In this document: one piece after another, positions 43,636 through 55,363 of the stretch
How the letters are laid out: each line of letters starts with the position of its first letter
How positions within the stretch are numbered: position 1 is the first letter of the stretch
Source of the DNA: Papaver somniferum
Lineage: Eukaryota; Streptophyta; Magnoliopsida; Ranunculales; Papaveraceae
Assembly: GCF_003573695.1 (NCBI RefSeq)
Contig: NC_039363.1
Location: forward strand, 159,738,406-159,802,405
DNA length: 64,000 nucleotides
Direction of reading: 5' to 3'
Program-made: the position numbers and the translations under genes
Notes under the pieces: generated by a model
What the model was told of the DNA's origin: nothing
Database searches by the model: none
Seen by the model: only the letters and a program-made list of their open reading frames with translations

Positions 43636-44752
43636 TGAAAAAGCAGGGGTCTAACAACCACACCCAACAATTCGTTTGGCAATCTGAATAGAAAAACTCT
43701 AATATACTTTCAAGAGAATCAACTAGACAGTTAGACTCAATCTAGACAAAAGTATATCAAAGAGTTTTGTATCTCTATCTCTCAATTCAATTTGCAATCA
43801 GCAAATAGGAATTTGCGACCCCGATCGAATATAAGAGAAATAAATTGAACGGTACCAAAGACCAATGTTCAAGGATCAATCAATTTCAATCAACAACCAA
43901 AGGTTGGGTTTCCCAATTGATCGATTCAACGCACAACCTGTGATATTTCAATTATATAACAAAATATAACGCGAAAAATAAATAACACAGATACTAGAAT
44001 TTTGTTAACAAGGAAACCGCAAATGCAGAAAAACCCCAGAACCCAGTCCAGACTCCAGATTTGAACACCACACTGTATTAAGCCGCTACAGACACTAGCC
44101 TACTACCAATGAACTTCGGACTGGAATGTAGTTGAACCCTAATCAATCTCACACTGATTCAAGGTACAGTTGCGCTCCTTACGTCTCTGATCTCAGCAGG
44201 ATACTACGCACTTGATTCCCTTAGCTGATCTCACCTACAACTAAGAGTTGCTACGACCCAAAGTCGAAGACTTGATAAAAAAATCTGTCTCATACAAAAC
44301 AGTCTATAAGAATAGATAAATCTGTCTCCCACAGAATTACCTGCAAGTTTTGTTCCGTCTTTTGATAAATCAAGGTGAACAGGAACCAATTGATATACCA
44401 GACTTATATTCCCGAAGAACAACCTAGAAATATCAATCACCTCATATTGTGGAATCACAAATGATGAGACAAAGATGTTTGTGACTACTTTTTATCTTGC
44501 CTATCGGAGATTAAATCTCGAGCAGATCTTAAAGAAAATCGTACTCAAACACGATAAAAACAACAAGATCAGATCACGCAACTACAGAGAAAATAGTTGG
44601 GTCTGGCTTCACAATCCCAATGAAGCCTTCAAGTCGTTAACCTAAAGGGTTTCATGAAAAACCTAAGGTTATAGGAGAATCGACTCTAGCTTATGCAACT
44701 AGTATCACACAGGAGGTGTGGGGATTAGTTTTCTAGTTGCCAGAATTCTCCT

Positions 44753-44759
44753 TTATATA
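44753..44759 (-). promoter_or_regulatory. TATA box of host 5' LTR
   Basis: TATATAA on the minus strand, followed by the usual AGGAG context. Confidence 0.6.
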
Positions 44760-45224
44760 GTTTTCAAATCAGGGTTTGCAATCTAAGTTACCTTGGTAAC
44801 AAAGCATTCAATATTCGTCGTTAGATGAAAACTTGATTAGATTCAAGCTAATATCTTTCAACCGTTACTTAGCTTGTTATACACAAAATGTACCCTCATT
44901 TATGTTTATGTAACCGTACCTAAACGTGTACACCATGTTGGCTCAACAATAGTTAACCAAGGTTAGCCATATGAACACTCTCATATCAACCTTATTCATC
45001 TTAACCATAACTAGTTCAAATGACTCAAATGAAACTAGTTAAAGAGTTGCTCAATTGCTATATTCTCACAAAAGTATACAAGAACACAATTGAATCAAAA
45101 TCAGTTTGATTCATTCGAATCAATTCATGAACATTATAGCCACGGTTTGCAAAGAATGCATTCCTTAATATATAAATGTATTAGATCATGAGACAACCGA
45201 TTTTAGAACTTTAACCACTCAAGT

Positions 45225-45425
45225 ATGCAAACGGGTACGCATACTTAAGTAGCCGGTCTGAGTTTGGGTTCGCTAGTATGCAAACGGGTACGCATACTTA
45301 GTACACTTCCAAATACCAACAGAAATTTCCGGACCTATACCTTACGCAAGTATGTGTACTAGGATGTGTACTTGGTATACGGAATTTCACAACTTTAAGT
45401 ACGCATACGAGTATGCATACTTTAG
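45225..45425 (-). repeat. U3 repeats of 'gtatgcgtac' / 'tttgcatac' pairs
   Basis: The 20-base phrase 'agtatgcaaacgggtacgca' occurs twice (near 45223 and 45275) and in degenerate form at about 45349 and 45398. The arms 'aagtatg' and 'catactt' are inverted. The place equals the U3 motif cluster in the plus-strand LTRs. Confidence 0.7.
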
Positions 45426-46080
45426 TTCCGGTCATGGATCACATACATGCAAGAATGCATAATATTTTTATAATCCAATGATGGTTAAGTATTCTAAACT
45501 CTTATTTCAATCATTGAAACTTTCTTAGAGGATGATAATAGCCTTTTTCACACACTATTAGCATCAAAGAAATTTTCAAGTTACTGAAATAATCATAATC
45601 GAAACATTTCATGTTTAAACCAAATGATTGTATCACACAAACCATGTAAGATGTTACCCGACGATTTTCACATGATCAAGATGAACTTGGTCGAAGCGAA
45701 AGCTTGCCGACACATATTCCGATAAATATGTATGCGAGTTAAATTCAGCTCGAAATCTCAAATGTATATAATAGAAAACTACATCGTAACACGACTTATG
45801 TCTCAATATAGGAGATAGAGTAGAAATAGACTTTCCAAGTGATAGATGAGTTTCAGTCACCACATACCTTTTTTTTGATGAAGTTCCACAAGCTCTACTT
45901 AGTAGTTCTTCGTCTTCAATGATGAACTCCGTGAAGTCTAATGCTCAACTACACAATCTATCCTAGTCCGAGACAACTATAAGTAGACTAGAAATCAAGA
46001 CTTATATTTTTGATCACTAACATTGACAAACAAGCTTGAGATAGCAACACTTGCGAGTTCGACCGAGCAGTGATCTAATA

Positions 46081-46616
46081 GTTGGTATCGGAGCAAGGTT
46101 CGTTTCTTTTAGGGAAGATTCCAGTGGTTTATGGTCTTCACTAGATCTCTATACAAACAACTTGGTGAGTTACTCGAGAAGCAAGAAAATGTTTAAAGAA
46201 CAAGGGAACCAGAGATGGTAAAGTCAGTTGATGATCCTAAGTAAAGCGAACCACAAACTAGGGTAAAAAAGGTGGATGCGCTACAAGCAGACATGAAGTC
46301 TTATATACCTAATCCGAAGCCGAAGAAAAATACTACATTTTTATCTGGTGTTTTTGAAGAAAAGAACGAGGAAGAAGAAAAAAATTACTCGAACAAGAAT
46401 TCGTTATGGAGCGAAGAGTGACTAAGACAAGACGAGGAGATATGGATTCTTTTCAAATTAGGCGTCAAGGTCAAGTGTCTAGCAAAGATAGATGGTTCAG
46501 CAGGGTGGAAGGAACTCTCGGGTTTCCTAACCTCCAAATATAACTTTCACAGGAGTTCGAGTTCTTGGGGATGGGGGTGGATGATACCTGTGTATCTTCC
46601 TCTCCCCGGGAACTAG
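46081..46616 (+). pseudogene. 5' leader and gag-like relic of another retroelement
   Basis: GTTGGTATCGGAGCAAGG at 46081 is an initiator-Met PBS in plus orientation. From the ATG at 46131 (MVFTRSLYKQLGELLEKQ) one frame runs to TAG at 46614-46616 with only three in-frame stops. It passes an acidic Lys/Glu-rich stretch (FEEKNEEEEKNYS). A start of the MV.TRS kind is common in plant gypsy gag proteins. No gag core domain is clear. The matching upstream LTR is absent, because the minus-strand LTR ends exactly at 46080. Confidence 0.45.
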
Positions 46617-47214
46617 AAATCCTCAAGACGGATTGAGGATAAAATTGTAATTTATGAAGGAATACTGATTTTTAGGCAGTATTCTTAAATAGGGAAATAT
46701 TCCTAGATAAGGAAATATACCTAAAAATGAATATTTCCTAGACAAGGAAATATATACTTAGAAAATGAATTATTCCTAGACAAGGTACCTTTTAGATAAA
46801 GAAATATACCTACAAAAATAATTATTCCCAGATAAGGAATAAATTCCTATAAGGTTTAAGAAACTGTTAAAGCTATGAATAGAGATGTTTAGCTCATATC
46901 TAATACATCTAGAGTGTGGTTTGAGATACAGACACACCTAGACCAAAGAGGGAGGTTTGTGAGACAAGTCACCTTGAGAGATGTTTGTGAGGAAATTAAT
47001 TATTGTAAAAGCAAACTTATCAAACAGTTTAAGGTTATTTACCTAAAAAGACTGTGAGCGTAACAAAGAGAGAATTGTAATAGTTTTCTTGTTCATAATC
47101 TAGAGAAGATATATTTATTCGAATTACTACTTTGTGTTTTGTTTTCTAGTTTTCGTCTATTAATTATTCTGAATTCCTCCTCTATAATAATAGTCACCAA
47201 GGTACATAGATCAT
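46617..47214 (+). other. AT-rich remnant with 'aaggaaatattcctag' repeats
   Basis: No gene. Between 46680 and 46860 the phrases 'aggaaatat' and 'attcctagacaagg' recur five to six times in degenerate form. The rest (46870-47210) looks like LTR or spacer sequence of the element at 46081, but I cannot set its ends. Confidence 0.45.
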
Positions 47215-48640
47215 ATGTATCACCTACTATGTTTCAAATGGTTCATATATATTTCAATGAGATGATGAACATTTGAACAACTCTCTTGAAACACAGTTAG
47301 ATTCAAATGATTATCTAGCATGATTGACTTATCATCGTATTTGATATAGAAGTGTTAGATGAATATGGATAAACTATAAGTGTTCATGTGGCTAAATTCG
47401 GTTAACTATTATTGAGCCAACAGTTATACACATTTAGGTACGGTTCATCCATATCTAAGTATAAGTATATTTCATTTGTGTGTATTAATTTAATACCATC
47501 TAACGGTGGAGATTGATTGCTTACTTTCTAAGCAGACTTAGCTTGAATTTTAAATCAGGAGTTCATCTAACGGTGAATATCAATTTCTTTGTTACTAAGC
47601 TATATTAGCTTTGATCGTAAGCAACTCTGATTTGAAAGACTGTATAAGGGAGAGCTCTCGCATATGGGAAACCTAATATCGACACTGTCGTGTGTCCTAG
47701 TTTCAAACTAGAGTCAATTATCCATTACCCTAGGTTTTCCAAAACCATTATTAGGTTAACGACCTGAAGAGTTCATTTGGGAGTCGTGAAGCCAGATCCA
47801 ACTATTTTCTCTGTAGTTGCGTATTCTGATCTTACTTTTTCTATCGTGTTGAGTTTAATCTTCTCTAAGATTTCATCGAGATTTATCTCCGATGGTAAGA
47901 TATAAAAAGTAATCACAACAGTTCTTCGTCTCAGACTCTCGTGATTCTGAAATATCTTCTTCTGTTCATCAGTTAGGTTATTGTGAGGTGACTAATATTT
48001 CTAGGCTGCTCTTCAGGAGTATAAGACCGGATTATTATTTGAGTTTCCTGTACACCTTGATCTTTACCTGACGAAAACAACAACCAGAATAGACTTATCT
48101 GTGGGAGACAAATTTTTTTATAAGTTTCGACTTTGGGTCGTAGCAACTCTTAATTATGGGTGAGATCAACTAAGGGAATCAAGTGCGCAGAGTTCTGCTG
48201 GGATTCAAGAGGCGTAAGGAATGCGACTCTACCTTAATCAGTGTGAGACTTGGTTAGGGCTCAACTACATCCAGGTCTGGAGTTAACTTGTAGTAGGCTA
48301 GAGTCTGTATCGGCTTAATACAGTGTGGTGTTCAAATCTGGACTAGGTCCCAGGGTTTTTTTGTATTTGCGGTTTCCTCATTAATAAAATTTCTGGTGTC
48401 TGTGTTATTTCTTTTCCGCATTATATTTGTTTATATAATTGAAATATCACAGGTTGTGCTTAGTTCAATCATAGTTGATAAATCCAATTTTGTTTGTTGG
48501 ATAAGACTTGATTGACACTCGGGCATTGGTCTTTGGTACCATCCGAGTTATTTTCATAAAAACCAGTCTCACAGATTTCTATCTAGTTGATTTACTGATT
48601 GTATTGAGAAATAGATAAATCTCTTTGATTTCGTTAAGCA
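47215..48640 (+). repeat. Sirevirus-like LTR fragment, subfamily b
   Basis: It aligns with the complement of 5990-7470: 'gaactataagtgttcatgtggcta', 'actattattgagccaacagt' and 'cgggcattggtctttggtacc'. It is truncated before the end TTTTTCA: near 48640 it runs into minus-strand interior of another family. A TATA-like 'gactgtataaggg' is at about 47637. Confidence 0.72.
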
Positions 48641-50067
48641 AAAACACTTGATACCCAACAATAAAGAAGATACCAAATCATAAGCCAATAAATTGACACA
48701 GATTTCTTAACCATAAATAATTGAATCATATAAAGCAATCCATACACAATAATGGAACATTTTCAATAGTACCGAAATTTTGTTAAGCAAAAGAAAAATA
48801 TATGCAATGTAAACAGGCTATTCTTAAAAAGGAAAAATGATTATCTAACAAATAAAATCGTTACCTCAATTTCCGCATCCACTTCTCCCCAGAAAGATAT
48901 ATCATCAAGCGCAAGTTCAAATAAGAATTCTCACCATGTTTGTTGTCATCCTCTCACAAGAACAAAAGAACAACAACAAAAGCAACCTTTACCAGAGAAA
49001 GTTTGAATTGGTTTTAACTAATGCGTGCCAATAGCAAAAGTTGAAACCCGAAACACATGTATTATTCTAAACACAACTTATGTAAACATAAATTGATTAT
49101 CAACACTTTTCACATATGAGTTTCGATCGGAACACCTTATGATCCTTTGATAAAGCCTACCAACATGGGCTAGAAATTACTCCCGCTAAATAAAAAAGCC
49201 ACACAAATCATAAGGGATTCACAATATGAGATTGAAAATAAGGTTAATGAAAACTAACATTTATCTCATATATCTAGAGTACTCGTATGTATACCAAATA
49301 TTTACTTTATAGAATATAAACAAACATTAGTATATGTGACTTAATATGAGCTACACCATCAAAACTTTCTTATGATTTTGGTGTAGCAATTATGAAGATA
49401 TGATCCAAAAAGATCGGCTGACCTCAAAAGTCACTAACCATAAGGAAGTAAGCCAATATATGAGACTGAAACACAAAAGCTTATCTCATAAACTCAAATG
49501 CAATACCCCATAAATATTAAACAAAAAATAAAGTATTTCAATTACCTCAATCTTGTAGGAAATTAAATTACGAAAACAACGCAAAAAAAATATGAGGTCA
49601 TTCTAAGTTCGGACGAAGAAATTATGAGCAAAAAAGTTTTACAATCCTTTTGTATGGATTAGGTTATGACTGGTTACACCTTGATCCCTAGGTTAGGTTG
49701 TAACCGGATACACCTTGAGTTCCCACACAAAACTGTTTTAGGCCTAACTGTTGCATACGGTATCCGAATTCAGTGATTCTTGGCTCGTTTTAACCGTATA
49801 AACAAGAGCTACACATATATGACCTTAGATATTAACACCATAAATTCATAATTACCGTTTCTATCAAAAGAAATTATGGATAGATAAGGTATGAGTAAGG
49901 ACGAGAAAAATCTCCCTGAAGATGTTAATTAGTCATATAATAACTGAGAGGTCATGTGCTAAGTTTTTATGTATTCCTTTCATAAGATTGAGCACAAAGG
50001 TGAGCATGCACAATGCAACACAACTAGGTTGTGTTGAGTTGACGCTTGTCTTGTTCGTCACGGGTGA
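48641..50067 (-). other. 3' noncoding interior of third Sirevirus-like family
   Basis: No ORF of note on either strand. It follows the gag at 50068 on the minus strand. It holds a 'cttgacctt...ttacacc' repeated pair at 49670-49715 but no clear gene. The 3' LTR is absent: the stretch stops at the plus-strand LTR fragment. Confidence 0.55.
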
Positions 50068-51734
50068 CTAAGACAGAATCGTCATCCTTGACCTCTTGCT
50101 TGGTTTTCTTATTACTCTTGTTCCATCTCTTCTTTTCTTATTTGACTTGTGATGAAGAGTGTCATTATCACGATGTGCATTTGTACAAGAGAAATTAGAC
50201 AATATAATGTCTTTCTTTAGTCTTTCAAGACTATTCTCATAATCATTGTTACCAACAATTATCAAATGAGAATCATTAATGTGACTAACTTTTGGTCTCT
50301 CCTTGTATATGAAGGACTTCAGGACCCATTTGTAGACGGGTTTCGCAGGAGTGGATTTCTCCTTAACACCACTAGGACCATTGCCCATTTGGCTATTTTG
50401 CGAAATGACCTTTCTCCAATTTGGAATATCAGATCTTGTCTTCGCATTTACAAATTCATCTCTCTTTCTATAACTAGGTATTTTATGAGATGACCTTGTC
50501 GAGCGATAGGCAAAATTTGAACTATCATTATAATAATTCTTTTGTCTAAACTTAGGACAATACCGATCTGAGTTCTTTCGAGGAGCAAACTTAGCCAATT
50601 TTTTTGATACAAAAGAAAGTGCATCGTTCATCTTACGAACTTTGCATCCCCATTGCAAGTGTCCTTTATTACCAAAAAAATAACAATGCTTAGTAACATG
50701 AGGAGAGTGAGTTTTAATGTTACCTTTTTGTGAAACCTCTTTCATTGGAGTTCGACAAGTTTTATTTTTCTTTTTCTTTTTCTTCTTCATCTTCTTCTTT
50801 TTATCTTTGTTCAACGTTGTTGCTTTCTGGACATTAGCAGAAATTCTCTCTTTGATTGCTGCACTTGAAGAGTCTGGTTGAACATAATTCTTAGGCTTGA
50901 CATGCTTTACTTCTTTGCAGAAATAAGAACATCTTTGACAACAGTGGAAGCCTCTGGTTGAGAAGAATTCGTAGCTTTGATTTTACCTCTTTGCTAATAT
51001 TCGAAGCATCTTTCCCTTATATCCTAAACCCAGTCTATCACGATGATTTCTACTTGCTTCTACCATTGAGGTTATATTGTTTGAGTTATCAACGCACTTT
51101 TTCAAGATCAAATTTTCTTCTTCCAATTTCTTGATATTATTAAAAGCACCAGTAAGATCGGGATCCTTAAGACGTTTTTCTCGAGAGAGAGAGATATGCA
51201 CCTTCTTTCTCTTCAATTTTTTTTTTGAGAGTTAATCCTTGCTTCAGACAAAAAGAGATCTCTCTGAAGATTCTCCCATTCGAGACTATTTGAGTTTAGA
51301 TCTTCTGTATGATCTTTAAAAAGAGAATCAGAGATGTGGTAACCACCATAATATCCTTTGTAAACCTTATTCAGTTTCATGTTCTCACGGGAAAGAGGAG
51401 TCATAAAACGAACGAAATTCGAAGGTCTCAGTTTTTTATTCTTCAAAGGATTCAGTAGTTTAGAGTATTCTAAGATATCCTCTTCTGCGTCTCATTCAAA
51501 ATTTGAGTCATCATCATCGAAAATTTCATCCAACCCTTCCTGTAGACATATTTTACAGTTGTCATAAGTTTCCACATCATTAACAAGATCAACTTGTTCA
51601 GTAGATTCTTTCGTGATGATTTCATGAACGTTTTCAGATATTTATTCGTAGATGTCATCATCAAGTGTTAATTCAAAACTCCAAATATCTTGGTTTATGT
51701 TAACTGAATCATTCTCAGGTTCTATAAAAACCAT
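50068..51734 (-). pseudogene. gag: gag relic of third Sirevirus-like family
   Basis: The start at 51734 reads MVFIEPENDSVN, then an acidic stretch broken by TAA and TGA. Next come LRPSNFVRFMTPLSREN and the motif YKGYYGGY, matching FKGYDCGY in the main family. A frame change near 51215 precedes a coiled coil (IKKLEEENLILKK) and the GLGYKGK motif near 51015. A poly-Lys tract (about 50765-50805) follows. The zinc knuckle at about 50650-50691 reads CYFFGNKGHLQWGC, with Phe for the second Cys, so it cannot bind zinc normally. A basic tail runs to 50068. The order coiled coil, GLGY, knuckle is that of Sirevirus gag. No pol follows. Confidence 0.75.
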
Positions 51735-51800
51735 ATTTAACTCCAGTCTTATAGGTTGGATTACACCAAACATATATTGTTAGATCATTTCGTGTTTGCA

Positions 51801-51815
51801 TGCTCTGATACCAAT
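51801..51815 (-). other. Primer-binding site of third family, initiator-Met
   Basis: Minus strand ATTGGTATCAGAGCA next to the LTR end GTCTTTTCA. Confidence 0.87.
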
Positions 51816-53490
51816 TGAAAAGACAAGGGTACCCAAACACACCACAATCTTTTATTTATCAACCTAAAAGTCCTATACTGAATGTGGTCGCATATGGATA
51901 GAGTCGGGACAATACAACTAATTTGGTTCACACTTCGTGTGATCGTCTATGGATACGAGATCGAGACAATACAACAACAAGGTCACTTGTGTGATTGACT
52001 AAGGATACAAGATCGAGACGATAGACAACAAAGTGTGTACTTGATAATAGGTTCGGTAATAACCGAAACTCTATATGATCAATATCAAGTGTTACGGAAT
52101 TAACATACGTGTGTAATTTTTACTTAATTATAATGCGGAAAACAAAGTGAACGACACAACAATATTTTGTTAATGAGGAAACCGCAAATGCAGAAAAACC
52201 CCAGGACCTAGTCCATTATTGAATACTCTCAAAATTAAGACGTTATACAAAATCTAATACCAACTTTGTATAGTTGAGACCAAGCAGACTACCCCTAGCT
52301 ACTTAGTTTCGTCAGTATCCCCGCGCCTTCGAATTCTAGAGTCACGCACATGAATAGCAAGTTCTTTGGATCGTATTTCAAACAACAAAGGAAGAATCTG
52401 TTTGATAACCACTCTAATCAATCTTGCTAGAAGATATGTGAGTTGTTGACAAAAACTCCTGTCTGGTTGGATCAATCTATCTTTTGATTACCGAAATAAT
52501 CAAATTATAGATTCCCAATCAATCGATTTATATCTCAAAGAGAAACTATAAAGCGATGTCGATCTCAAGCAACTAATCAATCAAGTATATCAAAGATAAA
52601 CCGATTCTAGATGAATCCCAGCCGATCAAGGTTTGTGCACTAAATCCAAAAGATACGAAAACTACTAAGAATTCTTCTTCATCTTCAAATATTCTATTTC
52701 TTTCAAATACCTGCACGACAATACTTGAATCCTCTTATGATCAGTAACTCACAGAACGGAGTCTGTTAATAATGGATTATCACAAGATGTCTTTAGATAC
52801 GAAGACGGTTCTATAGATCCCGTCGCTACTTTGATATAGTTTGAGTGAGCCTTATATCAGATGAGAAGGTTCTCAATAATAAACAAACTAGGTGCAATCA
52901 AAGTGACAACAACCGTTAGTCAATCATATCAATAACCGAAAACTAATAACACTGCAATTATCTAGTTCCCCACCAACGGTACTCGTAGAGCTTCTCGATC
53001 CTACAAAAGTCTTTAAATGAGCGTTCATAAGAGATTTCGCCTAATTAGGGTACTTTCCTCTCCGGATAGACGGCTCCACCAAAAACAACAAGAATTGAAG
53101 TTTGCCTGGATCTTAGGATAGTTTGTGAGAAATGCAAACTCAAGTATTTATAGACCAAGGTTGTTTGGACAACAAATAAATTCCAAAACCGAAAATATTC
53201 TCAAAATATGCATTAAAGACCTAAATTCGGTCTTCCTAATAACAATTAATGTTAGCCAGTATTTCCAAAAATGCTCATAGAAAACTTCTATTAACTAATA
53301 ATATTTTCCAAAGGATAGGATTTAATTGCTGGTAATGAAAACATATATGATTAAAATCATAATTATATGCTTTTCAATATTTTGGACCAGGGATCACCTT
53401 GAGCATCAAGAAATAACTTTGAACAATAAATGATAAGACTTATGTACATGTTCAAATATGTCAACATCTGGAAGCTTCTCATCTTGACAG
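51816..53490 (-). repeat. Truncated 5' LTR of third family
   Basis: Minus strand ends GGGTACCCTTGTCTTTTCA before the PBS. TATA box complement at 53145-53152 ('caagtatttatagacc'). It overlaps in U3 with the plus-strand fragment (near 54735-55070). The match fades near 53490, so the outer U3 of about 1.2 kb is missing. Confidence 0.75.
53145..53152 (-). promoter_or_regulatory. TATA box of third-family LTR
   Basis: TATAAATA on the minus strand. The same context is at 55063-55070 on the plus strand. Confidence 0.58.
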
Positions 53491-53564
53491 ACCCAAAACC
53501 CTAATTTACACACACACCATGAAGAAATATGTGAACCATAGATATTGGTTTTGTACATGGAACT
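53491..53564. other. Junction of unknown origin between opposed LTRs
   Basis: 74 bp between the truncated minus-strand LTR and the plus-strand LTR start. No gene. It may be target sequence or the end of the truncated LTR. Confidence 0.4.
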
Positions 53565-54310
53565 TGTTAGAGAATTTCTCGGTTGAACCCACCAAGCGTT
53601 GGTATGTCAAGTTTGGTTGTCATATTTTAGTGAATCAAAACTCATGTTAAGAGTTGCTTGATTATGTACTAGAGTCAACTTCGTATAGGTTAGCTTGAAA
53701 GTATTAGGATATGAGACATTACAAGTATTGCGAAGACTTGAAGATGTGAAGAAGAAAGGAGCTACAACGACAACAATCATCCTTCTGCTTGAGGTTAGTG
53801 ATATTTGACTTGAACTGTTTCATTCCCTAACGTATCTTTCAAGTTGTGCATATTGAAAACAAAACTGCGAGGCATATTTGAACTCTAGATAGACATAATA
53901 TTAAGGAATACAATACGAGGTTTATTGCTTAACCATTAAACTTTGTAGATAAGATATCGCCATAATCATTTGAATTCTATTGTGATTATGTATGGGTATG
54001 AGGTGAGGATTTCATCATAGGGAACAATGTTTTACGTGTGTTCTAAGGAAGTAAGTTCATAAACTTGTTTCTGAACCGAAAAGGAAATCGCCAGGTGTTA
54101 TTGGTTTTGTTATTCATTGCATATCTTATGAACAACCAATATGTGTGATTGAGTATAACCGTTCACGACTTGTTGTGTTCTTGGTAGAACTATTCACAAA
54201 GGCCTGACTTATCTATTGGTATGACTTTTATTAGTGAAACCGATCTTAAGTAATCACCTGAGATGGCATGATCGGGTTTTTGATTTTATGTCTGACCAAA
54301 TATGGGAAAG

Positions 54311-54512
54311 GGGAACCGATCCTAGTAAGAGGTTCAATACATCACAAAGGGGAACCGATCCTTGTATGAGGTGCAACAAGGCGTATAACAGAAAGGGGAA
54401 CCGATCCTATGAACATGTGCAACATGTTTTTAGGCAAAGGGGAACCAATCCTATGGACATGTGCAACACATATAATTTAGATACCATATATATGTGGGGA
54501 ACCGATCCTAGT
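54311..54512 (+). repeat. U3 array of GGGGAACCGATCCT
   Basis: Five units start near 54311, 54349, 54397, 54441 and 54497, spaced 38-56 bp, each followed by 'agtaagaggttcaa' or 'gaacatgtgcaac'-like sequence. It is a tandem element in the U3 part of the LTR, where enhancers usually lie. Confidence 0.8.
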
Positions 54513-55062
54513 ACCTAGTCAACCGGATTTTGGAAAGTTAGTGTGACTATGCACAGTACTCACGTGGAAGGTAGAACCGAAACTTGTTTTGGTAGAACCG
54601 TTAAACCCATAATTGTGATTGAGTGTTATATGATCAATCGCATATTCTTGAAAGTCAGATGAACCAATACTAAACTTGTTTGGAAGTGTGAAAAATCGGT
54701 TTCAAGGTTGTAAGTGTGAAAGAGAACTTAAAAAGTAAGGATGTCGACATACTTTGAACACGTGCTATGAATGTTTATTTCTTTAATTGTTCAAGGTTAT
54801 TCCTTAATATCTAAAGGAATAGAATCCCAGGATCGAAACATAAATAAGTTAAGAATCTTTTAATTAAGGTTATTAATTTCATTTTGTAGGGAAATAAGAA
54901 TTAGTAATGTGCATTTACTAATTAGAGATTTTCCGAGAGATTTCGATCATTATTTTTGGACAGAGCATTTCCAGGAATTATGAAAACCGAATTTGTGCTT
55001 TAATGAATATCTTGAGAATATTTTCGGTTTTGGAAATTCCTTGGTGTCCAAACTTCCTTGTC

Positions 55063-55070
55063 TATAAATA
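55063..55070 (+). promoter_or_regulatory. TATA box of third-family LTR fragment
   Basis: TATAAATA in 'gtctataaatacttgaag'. Confidence 0.58.
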
Positions 55071-55363
55071 CTTGAAGTTTGCCTTTCTAGCAAACCAATC
55101 CTTCGTAACAACAAGCTTCCTCTTTGTTGTGTTGTTACTAGTTGTTGATGGTGGTTTTTAGATTAGGGTTAAAATCGTAAAACCTCATATATGACATGAC
55201 GTCATTAGGACCACTAGCGCATTTATTGAATCATTCAACACGCCTACGTAAGAATTACCAGGGTACCTTTTTTTTACATATATATGTGTCATATTCCACG
55301 GTAGAACCCTTAGTGTTGACCGACATCACCTTTGCACACCAAACCCTAAATTCTTACACCACT

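Larger units (their letters stand above)
17456..46080 (-). mobile_element. Host Sirevirus-like element, split by nested insertions
   Basis: The minus-strand parts join into one element: 5' LTR 43636-46080, PBS 43620-43635, interior 41139-43619, then (after the 18524-41138 insertion) interior 17549-18523 and the 3' LTR start at 17456-17548. Two points support the join. The interior reads in register across the insertion, with the purine-strand sequence '...CCTTT' at 41139 continuing as 'ACTTTGACTACAAAAG' from 18523. The 5' LTR and the 3' LTR stub also share 'acaagcttgagatagcaa', where the inserted element has AAGCATG. The rest of the 3' LTR is lost at the gypsy-type insertion. Confidence 0.75.
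43636..46080 (-). repeat. 5' LTR of host element (2.4 kb)
   Basis: It runs from TATTAGATCACTGCTCGG at 46080 to GACCCCTGCTTTTTCA at 43636 on the minus strand. TATA box complement TTATATA at 44753-44759. The U3 repeats (45225-45425) carry 'agtatgcgtac' and 'tttgcatactt' pairs. Confidence 0.88.
53565..55142 (+). repeat. LTR fragment of third family, U3 to TATA
   Basis: It starts TGTTAGAGAATTTCTCGG, like the other Sirevirus-like LTRs (TGTTAGAGCACTGCTCGG). A repeat of GGGGAACCGATCC lies at 54311-54512 and a TATA box at 55063-55070. It is cut 73 bp after the TATA box by the gypsy-type LTR at 55143. The rest of the LTR lies beyond the window if it exists. Confidence 0.8.
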
